A stretch of 64,000 nt of DNA from Aurifilum marmelostoma (lineage: Eukaryota > Ascomycota > Sordariomycetes > Diaporthales > Cryphonectriaceae), in contig JAMXSV010000010.1 in the NCBI GenBank assembly GCA_027559495.1, positions 806,001 to 870,000 of the forward strand, given 5' to 3'. The translations under genes and the position numbers were made by a program. Positions within the stretch are counted from its first letter, which is position 1; the number at the start of each line of letters is the position of its first letter. A model generated the notes under the pieces. The model was not told where the DNA came from and searched no databases. It saw nothing but the letters and a program-made list of their open reading frames with translations. Of the stretch, positions 44,617 to 56,000 are shown piece after piece.

Positions 44617-47600
44617 ATGCCTAAGCTGGGGGCGCTGCTGACCAGTGCTCAGCACCTCATGGAGGACGAGCTCCAGCAGAGCGTACGCGATAGCTCGGGG
44701 CACGCAGGCTACAACTCCGACGAGGACGCCCCGGGCGAAGAAGACATCGATGCGGAGGGCGAAGAAGACATGGATGTACATGACGACGAGGATGCGGAAG
44801 GAGATGAAGACTTAGACGCCGAGGGCGAAGAGGTTGAGATAGGCGAGCAGGACGAAGAGCAGGAGGCTGAGAGCCCTGACGGCTCCGAGGCGAGTGCTAG
44901 TGACGAGGACGCTGAGGCAGAAGACGAAGACAATTACGTGGACGCTGAAGGCGAATCAGACGATGAAGTACCGCAGGAGGCTGGCGAAAGAAAAGCGATC
45001 CTAGAGGAGAGCGGGGCCGAAGAGGAAGAGGGGGGATGATGAGGAAGAGGGCGTCGGCGCTGTCAAGCTCAGGCCAGGCGAGACGGATGACGAGGAAGAA
45101 AGCGAAGCTAGCGAGGGCGAATCATTTCATGCCGAAAGCGATGCATCCTCGGATGGTGAAGCCGATTGGGCAGATGCCGCCGAGAACGAAGATGAAGATG
45201 AAGAGTCAGAGGCCGAACCTGTTGCACTCTGTACATTTTGCAAGCAGGACGAGGAGAATGATCCGCACGATGAGTTCGGGACTTTCCTGACTTGCTCTGG
45301 ATGTGGTGAAAGTGGTGAGTGGCCTGTCAAGAACGGGGATTACTCCAATATTTGCTTATTAACATTGCGTGCAGCCCACCAACAATGCGCCCGCGAAAGA
45401 AAAGCCCTAACTGGGAAGAACAGTAAGCCATAAAACTTAACTCGAGGAAGAAAACCGAATGCTAATTTTGTTTTCCTTCACCAGGTAATAAATCATGGAC
45501 ATGTCCCGAATGCGCAGACGTCTCAGAGGCAGACGATGAAGACGGAGAAGAGGTTGAGAGTGAACATGACGGTGGTCGTGACCACAATGCTGTTGACCAT
45601 GCCGACTCACCACCGATGACCAGAAGATCTGCGGCACCCAAACTTGCACGGGACTTGCTGCCATCCCAAAGAGGGGCGGTCAAGCCAGATTCTCACTCGG
45701 TTTTCAACCAGCTCGTGCTGGATGATGACCCTATGGATGGGTCTCGTGTGCTTAGAAAGCGCAAGACTTCGTCTATCGCAGACGAAGAACTGATCACTCA
45801 CCTTCGAAAGCGACACAAGAGTTCAGAGGACAGTCACAGCATCGATGGGACAGCGGCCACTAATGGTGCCGAAGAGGAAGGTCGACCGCGGTCAGCTCGG
45901 TCCCTACGTCTGAAGATTCCAACCAACAAAACGAACAAACCTGTGGCCATCGTCAAGAAGACGCGCTCGAAGCTCATTATCAAGTGTCGGGTTGAACCAA
46001 ATGAGCTGAAGAAAATCTTGTCGAAAAGGCCAAAACCACAAAAGCGCCGTGGGCAACGCGCAGCTGGCCCAAGGGCAGCAAGGGCAGGCAACCCACGCGG
46101 CGGCAGGCCCGCAGCGGCATCTCCGCTGGCGCCGTTTGCGTCTGGCATGTCACAGCCTTTTTACTCTTTCTTCGATAAAGATATGGACGATAAGGGCAAG
46201 CCTTACGGTGGCATCCTCACCGAGGCTGAAGCCGACACATCAAAGACGCTGCCCATCACCGAGGACCGCCGCCGATTCGATGAAGCTAAGCAGAAGGCTG
46301 AAGAGGACTGGAAGGAGCGGCTCTTGCAAATGCAGGCTGAGATCGAGGCCCCGGTACGCAAATCCAAGAAGTCGGCAGGCCCAGCAAGTCAGATCGAGTG
46401 TATCGAATTTGGTGGCTGGGAGATCGATACTTGGTATGCGGCCCCGTATCCTGAAGAGTATAGCCGGAATCGCGTGCTCTTTATCTGCGAGTTCTGCCTG
46501 AAGTACATGAATTCGGACTACGTGGCTTGGCGGCACAAGCTCAAGTGTCCGGCCAAACACCCTCCAGGGGACGAGATATACCGGAGCGGCTCTATCTCGG
46601 TCTTCGAAGTGGACGGCCGCAAGAACCCTGTCTATTGTCAGAATCTGTGTCTGCTGGCCAAGCTGTTTCTGGGCTCCAAGACGCTCTACTACGATGTGGA
46701 ACCGTTCTTGTTCTATGTACTGTGCGAGTACAACGACCTTGGGTACCATTTTGTCGGCTACTTCTCGAAGGAGAAGAGAGCAAGCAGCCAGAACAACGTC
46801 TCCTGCATCCTGACACTTCCGATACACCAGCGGAAAGGCTATGGCAACCTCCTGATCGACTTTTCCTACCTCCTTACTAGGGTCGAGAAGAAATGCGGAT
46901 CACCGGAGAAGCCGCTATCTGACATGGGCCTCGTGTCGTACAGGAACTACTGGCGTCTGGTCATGTGCCGCTACCTACTCAGCCGCGTGTCCGAGGACAG
47001 GCACGAAAAGAAGGGCCTCAGCATCAAGGAAATCTCTGACGACACGGGCATGACTGCCGACGATGTCATCTCGGCCTTGGAAGGACTCAGGTGTCTTGTG
47101 CGCGACCCGCAGACGCAACTCTATGCCTTCCGAGTCGATGTTGAGTTCTGCAAGCAGTACGTTGCGAAATGGGAAGCCAAGAGTTATGTCCAGTTAGATC
47201 CGGCCGCGCTCACCTGGACGCCCTACGTAATGGGGCGCAGCAATGCCACCAACTTCGAGCTCGCGCCCGCCATGCATGCCATCGCTCCCAGGGAAGAGGA
47301 CGAAGAGCAGAAGGCCACGGACGTGGTGATCGCCGAGGTTGTGAGAGACAACGGCCAGACCGTGCAGGTCCCGGTTGAAGCAAATGGAACTGCACTCCAG
47401 GCCGAGGAGGAAGCAGAAGCGGCCGAGGCCGTGGATGCGGATGCGGATGCAGATGCAGATGTGGATGTGGATGCCGAAGCAGATGCGGATGCAGAAACCA
47501 CTGTGCTTGAGTCGACCGAACCGAACGAGACAGGCGCCGATGACATTGCAGTTGAGGATGCGCCGCCATCTTTGGAAGTTACTAGGGAGTCAGAGACCAA

Positions 47601-48275
47601 CGCTGAGGCAACATCAGCTGAAGATGTCCTCGGCACCAAGGATCCAGAGCGGCCACCCGAGAACGGAAGTGGTGCTGAGGGCAAGCCAACACAGGAGCCG
47701 TCAAAAGCCGACATGGAGGAAGACAAGGAGAATTCATGGATGTTGCCCTACAAGGACATACCGCCGACACGGTTCTCCGTCTATCCCCCCTGCACGGTGG
47801 CAGGCGCCCGGGAAATCGCCAGCCTACAACTCCCAGACCTGCAGTGTCCCGGACAGGCAGTTCATCGCGACTGAATGTTAGACGATCGGCAGGTCATCAG
47901 GCCCCGAAACCGAAGGCTCGGAGTAGCAGTTCCCGCAGTCGGAAACCAGGGGGCACCGGACGCGGACCCGGACGTTGGCCCAAGGGAACCAAGAAGAGTG
48001 ATTACGGAAACGCAGATAGTGGTCCTGGTCTCCCCCCGGCATGGCTGGAGCGACAACGTGGGACGACGGGAATCAAGGGGACGGGATCTGGACCGATGGA
48101 GAACGGCGATACCGACGCCATGCAAGATGAAGGAGAGGCCGCCATGTCCGAGGAGGACGGCCAGGCCAAGGTCAACGGCACGGGCAGATCGCCTGCCAGG
48201 AGCAGCAGGAGTGCGGCGGACGATGATGCTGATGAGGATACTGTCATGCAGGATGCCGAGGCCACGGAGGCGTGA
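44617..48275 (+). CDS. MYST-family histone acetyltransferase with PHD finger, SAS3-like (two frame breaks)
   Basis: Exons 44617-45314, 45375-45422, 45485-48275; about 1,178 residues after correcting two runs. The acidic N-terminus leads to a PHD finger (CTFC, CSGC, HQQC, CPEC), then the MYST core: zinc finger CEFCLKYM...H..KC, SCILTLPIHQRKGYGNLL with catalytic Cys and the acetyl-CoA loop, and SPEKPLSDMGL with the catalytic Glu. The C-terminus is low complexity, with Asp-Ala repeats and a Ser/Lys-rich tail. PHD plus MYST suggests the NuA3 catalytic subunit (Sas3; Mst2 in fission yeast), which acetylates H3 K14/K23. Frame breaks: G6 at 45030-45035 (one G too many) and C6 at 47785-47790 (one C too few); both lie in low-complexity DNA. 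Net change zero, total codons 1179. Confidence 0.9.
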
Positions 48276-49899
48276 GTGACGGCACAGCAAGGCTCGGCTG
48301 GGGACGGCTGGGGATGGACAGTCGATCCGGCTCACGGATGAACTGGCATCGCCTCTTTTAATTATTCCTTCGGGTGTTTTGGTAGCAAGGCGTCAGGCAA
48401 ATTATTTTGTTAGCATGCAGTAAGAGCACGACCTCGGCATGCGAGGAGACGCGAGGATCAGAAGGCACAGCCCCGTATGAGGGAACACCAGCCTCAGCTT
48501 TGTGGGTAGAACTCAGGAGGAAAGAAGCCTCAGGGTTTCATGCCCTATATACCACATCACATGTCTCGGAAGAGACAAAGGAAATCAACACATGTTTAGT
48601 ACAGGTGCTTTGCGGGTGATTTGAGTTTTCCAAGACACAGCAGTTGATAGTGTCATCATTAACACGCCAGGTACTGAGAAAAGGGCACAGGACTGGCGGT
48701 ATGAAGACTCGTCGTTCAAGCCCGACTTCGTGCGATCAAAACCTTCTGTATTGCAGAGATGATCAGGCTGTTTTTTAAGGTTGTACTGTAGTGGCATTAA
48801 GCATCAAGAATGACAGGCAGCGCAACGTCGACTCAGGGAGCAGAAAGCCCTTGGGATGATGTCAACCCTGGAGAAACTTACGGGTCCTCTATCCCGGCGC
48901 GCGCTAATCCTGCTCCACAGCCCAACCTGACTTCCCTTCCAAGGCTGGGCGACACAGGGCCTGGACCAGGGCCTCGTCAACAACTCGTGTGAATCAAGGT
49001 CCTGTTTGCTTAACCCCCCCTCGCTCGAGCATCCTCTCCCGCCTGCCTAACGGTTGCCGTAACCGTACACACGTTGAACACCACCCGTCTCGTGGCAGAA
49101 CCCCCTCCCATAGACAACAGATAGCTCGGACACTGGGTAGGACCAACCTCTCCCTGTTTCCTATGCACTCGGATAGGGAGTCTTGCGGATACCAAAAAAA
49201 GTAATCAGCGGATCAGCAACCGAAAGTGACCTCTCAAGCTGCGGTAATTCCAGGACCTTGTCAGTGCCTGTCTGTTCTGGGGGGGCGCGAACCAAAGAGG
49301 TCCCCAATCTCCCGCCCGGCAGCAGCCCAGGCGCTCCGTCACAGCCATCGATTGATTGATTTATTTAGACGTCCCGCTAAACCCCCTGACCTGACGGGAG
49401 GTGTCGCATTCTTTTCTCACCCCTCCCCCTCCCTCTCTCTTCATCAAATCTCGACGACCTCACCTCCCTACCTACGAGACCGTCCTACCCATCGACCGTC
49501 GGTGCCAGCGACCCTCTCTGAAGACAACTGCTTGAACTGCGTCATCGCTCATCGAAGGCGGGAAAAGGAGGCCTCAGCCACCGGACAAGCATCGGCGCGT
49601 CCGTACAACTGCGGCAGAGCAGAGCATACATCAGGGAGGCTGTGGCCTGTCACTGGATACGCGCAAACGCCCAGCCTATTACGCAACACTACCTCAGCTC
49701 ACCCTCCCGACCACTCCGTCTGCGACGACGACAGCGACGACAACGACGCCGCTTTCGCTCTCCTATCGTCTGACCGGTCCTAGATTTGACTTGCTGTTAG
49801 ACCATCCGATCGCTATCTAGACCAGGAAAAAAAAAGGATCTTAATCTTTCTCTCTTTCTAACGCACTCTCCGGACCCATTCTCCATCGCAATCGCAGAC
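48276..49899. other. Intergenic and long leader of the epsin gene
   Basis: No gene accepted. The right half (49208-49890) is CT-rich with a 185-codon open frame that looks like a pyrimidine-rich promoter/leader translated by chance, as it has no family blocks and stops well before the epsin start. Confidence 0.5.
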
Positions 49900-51813
49900 A
49901 TGTCAAAAATAGTGAGGAGCGTCAAAAATGTCACCAAGGGGTATTCAAGCGTGCAGGTGAAGGTGCGCGAGGGTACGTCAGCCAGAGTCGGAAGGCTTCT
50001 TTCTCCTGTCATTGGACCAGAGCATTGATCTGGAGTGCTGATTTGGTTATGTGATTAGCGACAAGCAATGATCCATGGGGCCCAACGGGGACCCAGATGG
50101 CCGAGATTGCTCAGCTCACCTACAACTCGTATGTCGTCATCTATCTGCCCCTCGAGTCACGATAACAAGGACGGTGGTGCTGACGAGGTTGTTGCTGCTA
50201 CAGGTCCACTGAGTTCTACGAGATTATGGACATGCTGGACAAGAGGCTGAACGACAAGGGCAAGAACTGGCGCCATGTCCTGAAGGCGCTGAAGGTGCTG
50301 GACTACTGCCTGCACGAGGGCTCCGAGCTTGTCGTCACCTGGGGCAAGCAGAACATATACATCATCAAGACACTTCGAGAGTTCATGTACATTGATGAGG
50401 AGGGCAGAGATGTGGGCCAGAACAGTGAGTGTTTCCTTCTGCACGTCCTTGCGAGGGACAGCGATCTGACTATTCATTCCCAATCCTCTAGTTCGGGTGG
50501 CCGCTAAGGAGTTGACCTCCCTGCTGCTGGACGAGGAGCGCCTGCGCAGTGAGCGAACCGACCGGAGGAAATGGAAGTCTCGTGTCACAGGGCTCGACGA
50601 GTTCGGCCCGACAAGTCCTCAAGAAGCCCCGCAGCGACGCCGACGCGAGCGCACCGACGATGAAGATGCCGAGTACCGGTTGGCAATCGAGGCGAGCAAG
50701 CGTCAGGAAGAGGAGGACCGGAGGAAGCGCGAGGGCCGGCGGGAGAGCGGCGAGGAAGACGACCTTGCCAAGGCTCTCAAGCTGAGCAGGGAGGAGGAGG
50801 AAGCGCGCCGGCGTCAACTGGAAGAGCAGAATGCACACTCGCTGTTTGACGATACCCCCGCGCAGCCTCAGCCGACGGGTTGGAACCAGGGCTACCAGCA
50901 GGGCAGCGGAGTGGACTGGCTGGGCAACCCTATCGATCAGAACCAGCTGCAGCCCCAGCCTACGGGCTATATGCCCAATGCCTACACCGGCTTCGGTGCG
51001 CAGCCCACGGGGTTCCAGCAGAACGGCTTCCCGAATGGCTTTGGTCAACAGCAACAGCCCACTGGATTCGATCCTTATGGGCAGAACCTACAACCGCAAC
51101 AGGCCTTCCAGCCTCAGCCAACGGGCTATAATCCATATGCGCAGCAGCAGCAGCAGCTCCAGCCTCAGCAGACGGAATCGCCCGTGCAGCCTGGAAGCAA
51201 CAACCCGTGGGCGTCCAACAACAACAACCAGAACCAAACGTTATCCGCGATGCCACCCATGAAGACAGGCTCAAACAACCCGTTTGCCCAGCAGCCGCAG
51301 CAGCAACAGTCTGGCTACAACCGACCACAACCCTACAAGGTGCCGTCGCTGTCGGTACTCAATCCCCTGCCAGAGCAGAAGACCTTGTCGACATTCCAGC
51401 AGCAGCCGCCGCCGACTTCCTTCACGCCTCCGCCATCGCAGCCCCAGCCACAGATGCAGTCGATGCAGCCGCAGAGGGAGCTGAGCGAGCACGAGGCAAA
51501 GCTCAACGCCCTGCTGGCCGGCGGCGAGGGACAGGACACCTTTGGAAACGTGGGGCAGACTCGAATCCCCGCGCAGCATACCGCACCTGGAACGTTTGTC
51601 AACAGCGCGGGCTCTGGCCTGAACAGGGTGACTGCCGAGGCCACCGGCAACAACCCATTCCTCAGGCAGCAGTTCACCGGCATGCCGAGTGTGTCATACG
51701 GAGCTTCCGGTCCGTCTGGTATGAATGGTGGGTTCGGGCAGAGCTCGAGCAACCCCTTCGGGTCGCGGCCCCAGCAGCAGCAGGGAAACCAGGGCGACCT
51801 GATCCAGTTCTAG
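49900..51813 (+). CDS. Epsin-like endocytic adaptor (ENTH domain)
   Basis: Exons 49900-49972, 50059-50128, 50204-50424, 50492-51813; 561 residues. An N-terminal ENTH domain spans about residues 1-145 (MSKIVRSVKNVTKGYSS, ATSNDPWGP, WRHVLKALKVLDYCLHEGSE). Two ubiquitin-interaction-like helices follow (YRLAIEAS and LAKALKLS regions), then a long Gln/Pro/Asn-rich tail with repeated QPTG(F/Y) blocks, NPF motifs (NNPFAQQ, GNNPFLRQ, SSNPFGS), and a C-terminal clathrin box DLIQF. Epsins bind PIP2, clathrin and EH-domain proteins and bend the plasma membrane at endocytic sites. The order and spacing match yeast Ent1/Ent2. All introns keep phase. Confidence 0.96.
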
Positions 51814-52476
51814 ATAGGGAGCGGAGGCAGGTAGCAGCGGCTAGAATATGGCCTGGTAATTTTCTTTCTCGGTCTCTCTCATTGTGTGTGGTGGACGGTG
51901 TGTGGCTGGGTACAGGGTCTCGTGGACGTGGGTGTGCAATTCTCAAAACGTTCTGGATGGCGCATACTTGGTTGACCGAAAGTTCCATTCTTCTCTGATT
52001 CCCGTCTACGAAGACTACTTGATATATCCCACTGGAGGTCCTAGGTAGCATTGAATCATTATTTCGTCTGGTTTCCTTGTACTGGCGTTGGGCATGAGAT
52101 GTCGGCTCCCAACGAGATGCCCTCGGATGTGCATGCATTGATTGCCTGGTCTCCTCCATTGTCCCAATTGTCTCTGGAAGTCAAAGCCCAGCCACCTCCA
52201 TTGATTCTCACCGTATTCGAAAACTATCTCTTGAGGCAGATGATCAATTCAGTACAGACTGATTGGAAATACAAGTTGATATTGAGTCACAATCAACATG
52301 GAATTGCCTGATGTCTTGTCAAATTTAGCTGCAGACCGTACTTTGGCGGTGGTCACGCGGTAGGCTGCAAGGCAGACTGGTAAAGTAAATTAGTCAGGAG
52401 GCCAAAGATGGTTTAGCCTGTAGGTGTGGAGCCACCACTGACCAGTAGCGGGAACAGGCCAGCCTTCGCCAGGCCA

Positions 52477-52497
52477 CCCCCCCCCCCCCCCCCCCCC
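52477..52497. repeat. C21 homopolymer
   Basis: Twenty-one C then AAA; about 590 bases before the NUP145 start. Non-coding. Confidence 0.9.
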
Positions 52498-52990
52498 AAA
52501 TAACCTACCGCTACCAAGGAGCTCGCCTCCTAACCACCTACTTTACCCTTCCAGCAAGAGGTGACAGAGTGAGGGAAGCTCCCGTTTTACTTCACTCGCT
52601 GCCAATCTCCACCTCATCCTTGTGCAATGACCTTTTTGGTCAGAGCTGATTTTCTTTCTTAATTCATTCTGGGCCAGTTTCGCATTTTCTTTCTGTTTCC
52701 TTTCTCGATTCCGACAAGCAGTTCTTTCGTGCCTGTTGGGGCCTACGGCAGCCTTCGACGCCCAACCAGAAGAAGGAAAAAAAAAGCCCCCCCGAGACCG
52801 CACCGGCTAGCATTGCATCCTGGGCGTATCCTAAGCTTGAGCATCTCGCGCGACAACCACGCGACAACCTCCAAAGCTTTCTACCTACAGCGTCGAGTCG
52901 ATTACCGATCACACAGCCAAGCTCATCTCCGCGCGAATCGCACCCCCTCGACGCGTTGGGCGCGCGACCGCTGCGATCGCGCAGACCATT

Positions 52991-53010
52991 CCCCCCCCCC
53001 CCCCCCCCCC
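52991..53010 (+). repeat. C20 homopolymer in the NUP145 leader region
   Basis: Twenty C followed by TTTGCCC; about 73 bases before the start codon. Confidence 0.9.
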
Positions 53011-53083
53011 TTTGCCCTCCGTGTCGCATACATCCTAGGCCACAGCCTTTGATACCCCATCGCGAGCGCAACCAGCCTTGACA

Positions 53084-56000
53084 ATGTCTTTCGGTGGTTT
53101 TGGTGGCTTCGGCCAGCAAAACAACACCTCGAACACGGGCGGCTTCGGCGGCTTTGGTTCTACAGCAACCAACAATACAACGCCCGGTATGTCCCATCGC
53201 CTTCTACTCCCAATGTCCTTCACACATCCTCAGTCCATCTCGCCTGCTACGTCTCTTGATTCTGTCGACTCTTCTTCTTTGTGCTCCTTCTCCCTTGCGC
53301 GCCAGGCCTCCATCTGCCGGCAACCCCAGCCTTGGCTGACATGACGTCCCCCAACTACCAGCCTTCGGACAAAACCCCACGCCCGCGTTTGGATCGACAA
53401 ATGCCAACACTGGAGGTGGCCTTTTTGGTGGCTCTTCAGGCGGCGGCTTTGGCAGCAACACAGGTGGTATGATACATTTCCCTTTGAACAAAGCGAGTGC
53501 GATGTTTTGATGGTGGACTTGGGCGTGCAGGCAGGCTGTCTCGACTGGCAGAAGCTTGAGACGCGGCGGCGACACTCCACACAAAGCTGCCATTTTTAGT
53601 CAATGCCGTGCTGCCTGCTCCTTTCAGTCTCCCGACAAGGAGGCCATCTCTCCTCTGACATGTTTATATCAACCAAGATGCTCGGTCTTGCTGACATGCC
53701 TCTTTTCAATCCAGGTGGCTTCGGAGCTACATCCAACAACGCCTTCGGTGCCAAGCCAGCTTTCGGTGCCCCCGCTACCACTTCTTCAGGAGGAGGTCTC
53801 TTCGGCTCTACGACGGCTACGACTGGAGGCGCTTTTGGTACGGGTGGGTTCGGCTCCAACAACACCTCGACCACCGCCTTCGGCGGTAACACTGGCAACA
53901 CCATGTTTGGTGCCAACAAGCCCGCGTTCGGTGCGACGAACAATGCGACCGCAGGTACCGGTGGTCTTTTCGGGAACAACTCCACCCCCCTTTGGCAACA
54001 CCGGCTCCGCTTTTGGTTCGACGGCCACCTCGACTCTGGGCGGCGCTGTGCCAGACCCTCCCGGAACCGCGGTAGCTCCTTTCCAGCCCTACCTTGAGAA
54101 GGAGGGAACCAGCAGCGCGCAAAACTCGTTTCAGAACATTCTGTTCCAAGAGCCATACAAGAAGTACTCTGTCGAGGAGCTTAGGTTGGTGGACTACGCC
54201 CAGGGTCGCCAGTATGGCAACGGCCCGAGTGGTGCTGCTGGTGCCTTTGGCACCACATCTGGCTTCGGCAATACCGGTTTCGGGAACACAACCTCGAACA
54301 CGGGCTTCGGGTCCAACAACACCACAGGCGGCGGTCTGTTCGGAAACACCAACACGCAGCAGACCTCGACGGGCTTCGGCAACACGGGCGCCACGAACAC
54401 CGGCGGAGCTTTTGGTGGCGGCGGCGGTCTGTTTGGAAACCAGAACAAGCCAGCAACGGGAGGGTTGTTCGGCAACACTGCAACCTCGCAACCGGCCCAG
54501 ACTGGCGGGCTCTTCTCGAACAGTAATACAGGAGGAGGCTTTGGCAGTAACACAAGCTCGAACGCCTTTGGCACCACCCCGGCTACGAACACTGGCGGTG
54601 GCCTGTTTGGCCAACAGAACCAGAACAAACCCGCCGGTACTGGATTCGGCAGCAGCTTTGGCAACAACACGAGCGGTACATTTGGCCAGACCGGGACGAA
54701 CGCCTTTGGCAGTACTCCTAACAACACGGGTACTGGTGGTGGTTTGTTTGGAAACAACCAGAACCAGGGCACCAGCACGGGCACTGGTCTCTTTGGTACG
54801 GGCAACACTCAGCAGCAGAACCAGACCGGCGGCTTTCCGTCTACCTTCGGAAATCAGAACCAGCAGCAGACAGGCGGCTTGTTTGGTAACCAGCCGAAGC
54901 CAGCTGGAGGTCTCTTTGGTGGCAACACCACTGCGCAGCCAGCCGCTGGCACGGGCGGCCTCTTTGGACAGAGTACTACTTCCGGCCCATTCGGCCAGCC
55001 CAACAACCAGCAACAGCAGCAACAGCAGGGCACCGGTCTGTTCGGCCAGAAACCACCAGCAACTGGTGGCGGCCTCTTCGGAAACACGCAGCAGCAGACT
55101 GGTCAGACCGGCGGTGGTCTTTTTGGCGGCCTGAATAACAACAACCAAACCCAGCAACAGCCTGCCACCGGCTCGCTCTTTGGCGGCCAAACGCAGCAGA
55201 AACCTTCTCTCTTCGGCGCGCCTGCTCAGTCCACTGGCACCGGTCTCTTCGGTCAGCCGGCACAGCAGCAGCAGAACAGCACGCTCTTTGGAGGCACCCC
55301 TGCCCAGCAGCCGCAGCAGAACTCGCTCCTGGGTAGTACTCTGTTCAACAACTCTCAGAATGCGCAGTCCACCCCGCAGTCACTCACTGCCAGCATTAGC
55401 GACGTCAACGCGTTCGGAACCCCATCGCTCTTTGCTGGTCTGGGAACCACCGAGGTGCAAAATCCCGGCCCGCTCGCAACCCCCTTGTCATCCAAGAACA
55501 AAGGACCCCGCAAGAACGCCATCTTGCCAATGTGGAAGCTCAACCCGGGCTCAGGTTCCAAGTTCGTCACGCCAGTGAAGCGAGGCTTTGGCTTCTCGTA
55601 CAGCACCTACGGCTCCCCGGTTACCCCTTCCAGCACCGGCAGCACTCCCGGCACCTTTGGACAGAGCTTGCTCGGCGCCGGCCAGCTGAACCGCTCTCTT
55701 AGCAAGAGCTTCTCCTCCAGCAACCTACGCAGGAGCATCAACGCCGAGGACAGCATCTTGTCGCCCGGCTCATTCTCTGCCAGCATGGGTCCTCGTTCCT
55801 ACGGCAGTGGGCGGCTGAACAAGCTGACGGTCGACAAGTCCCTGCGGGTTGATTTGTTCTCTCCAATCTCCAAGGAGAAGGTCGCCGAGTCACCGAACGG
55901 CCCACGCAAGCTCCCTAAGCGGGTCAGCTTCGACACCAGCAATGTTGATCCCGGCAACGGCACCCCTAACACTATTGGAAGCAACGGGTCATCTGCAGGC

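Larger units (their letters stand above)
51814..53083. other. Intergenic and promoter of NUP145
   Basis: No gene seen. It carries C21 at 52477-52497 and C20 at 52991-53010; the latter ends about 73 bases before the NUP145 start codon and is probably in its leader. Confidence 0.55.

Noticed and set aside
49208..49783. 185-codon open frame before the epsin gene
   Set aside because: Pyrimidine-rich leader translated by chance; Pro/Ser/Arg-rich with no family blocks, and promoter-like composition.
53817..55190. 457-codon minus frame opposite the NUP145 FG region
   Set aside because: Arises from the repetitive FG codons on the other strand.
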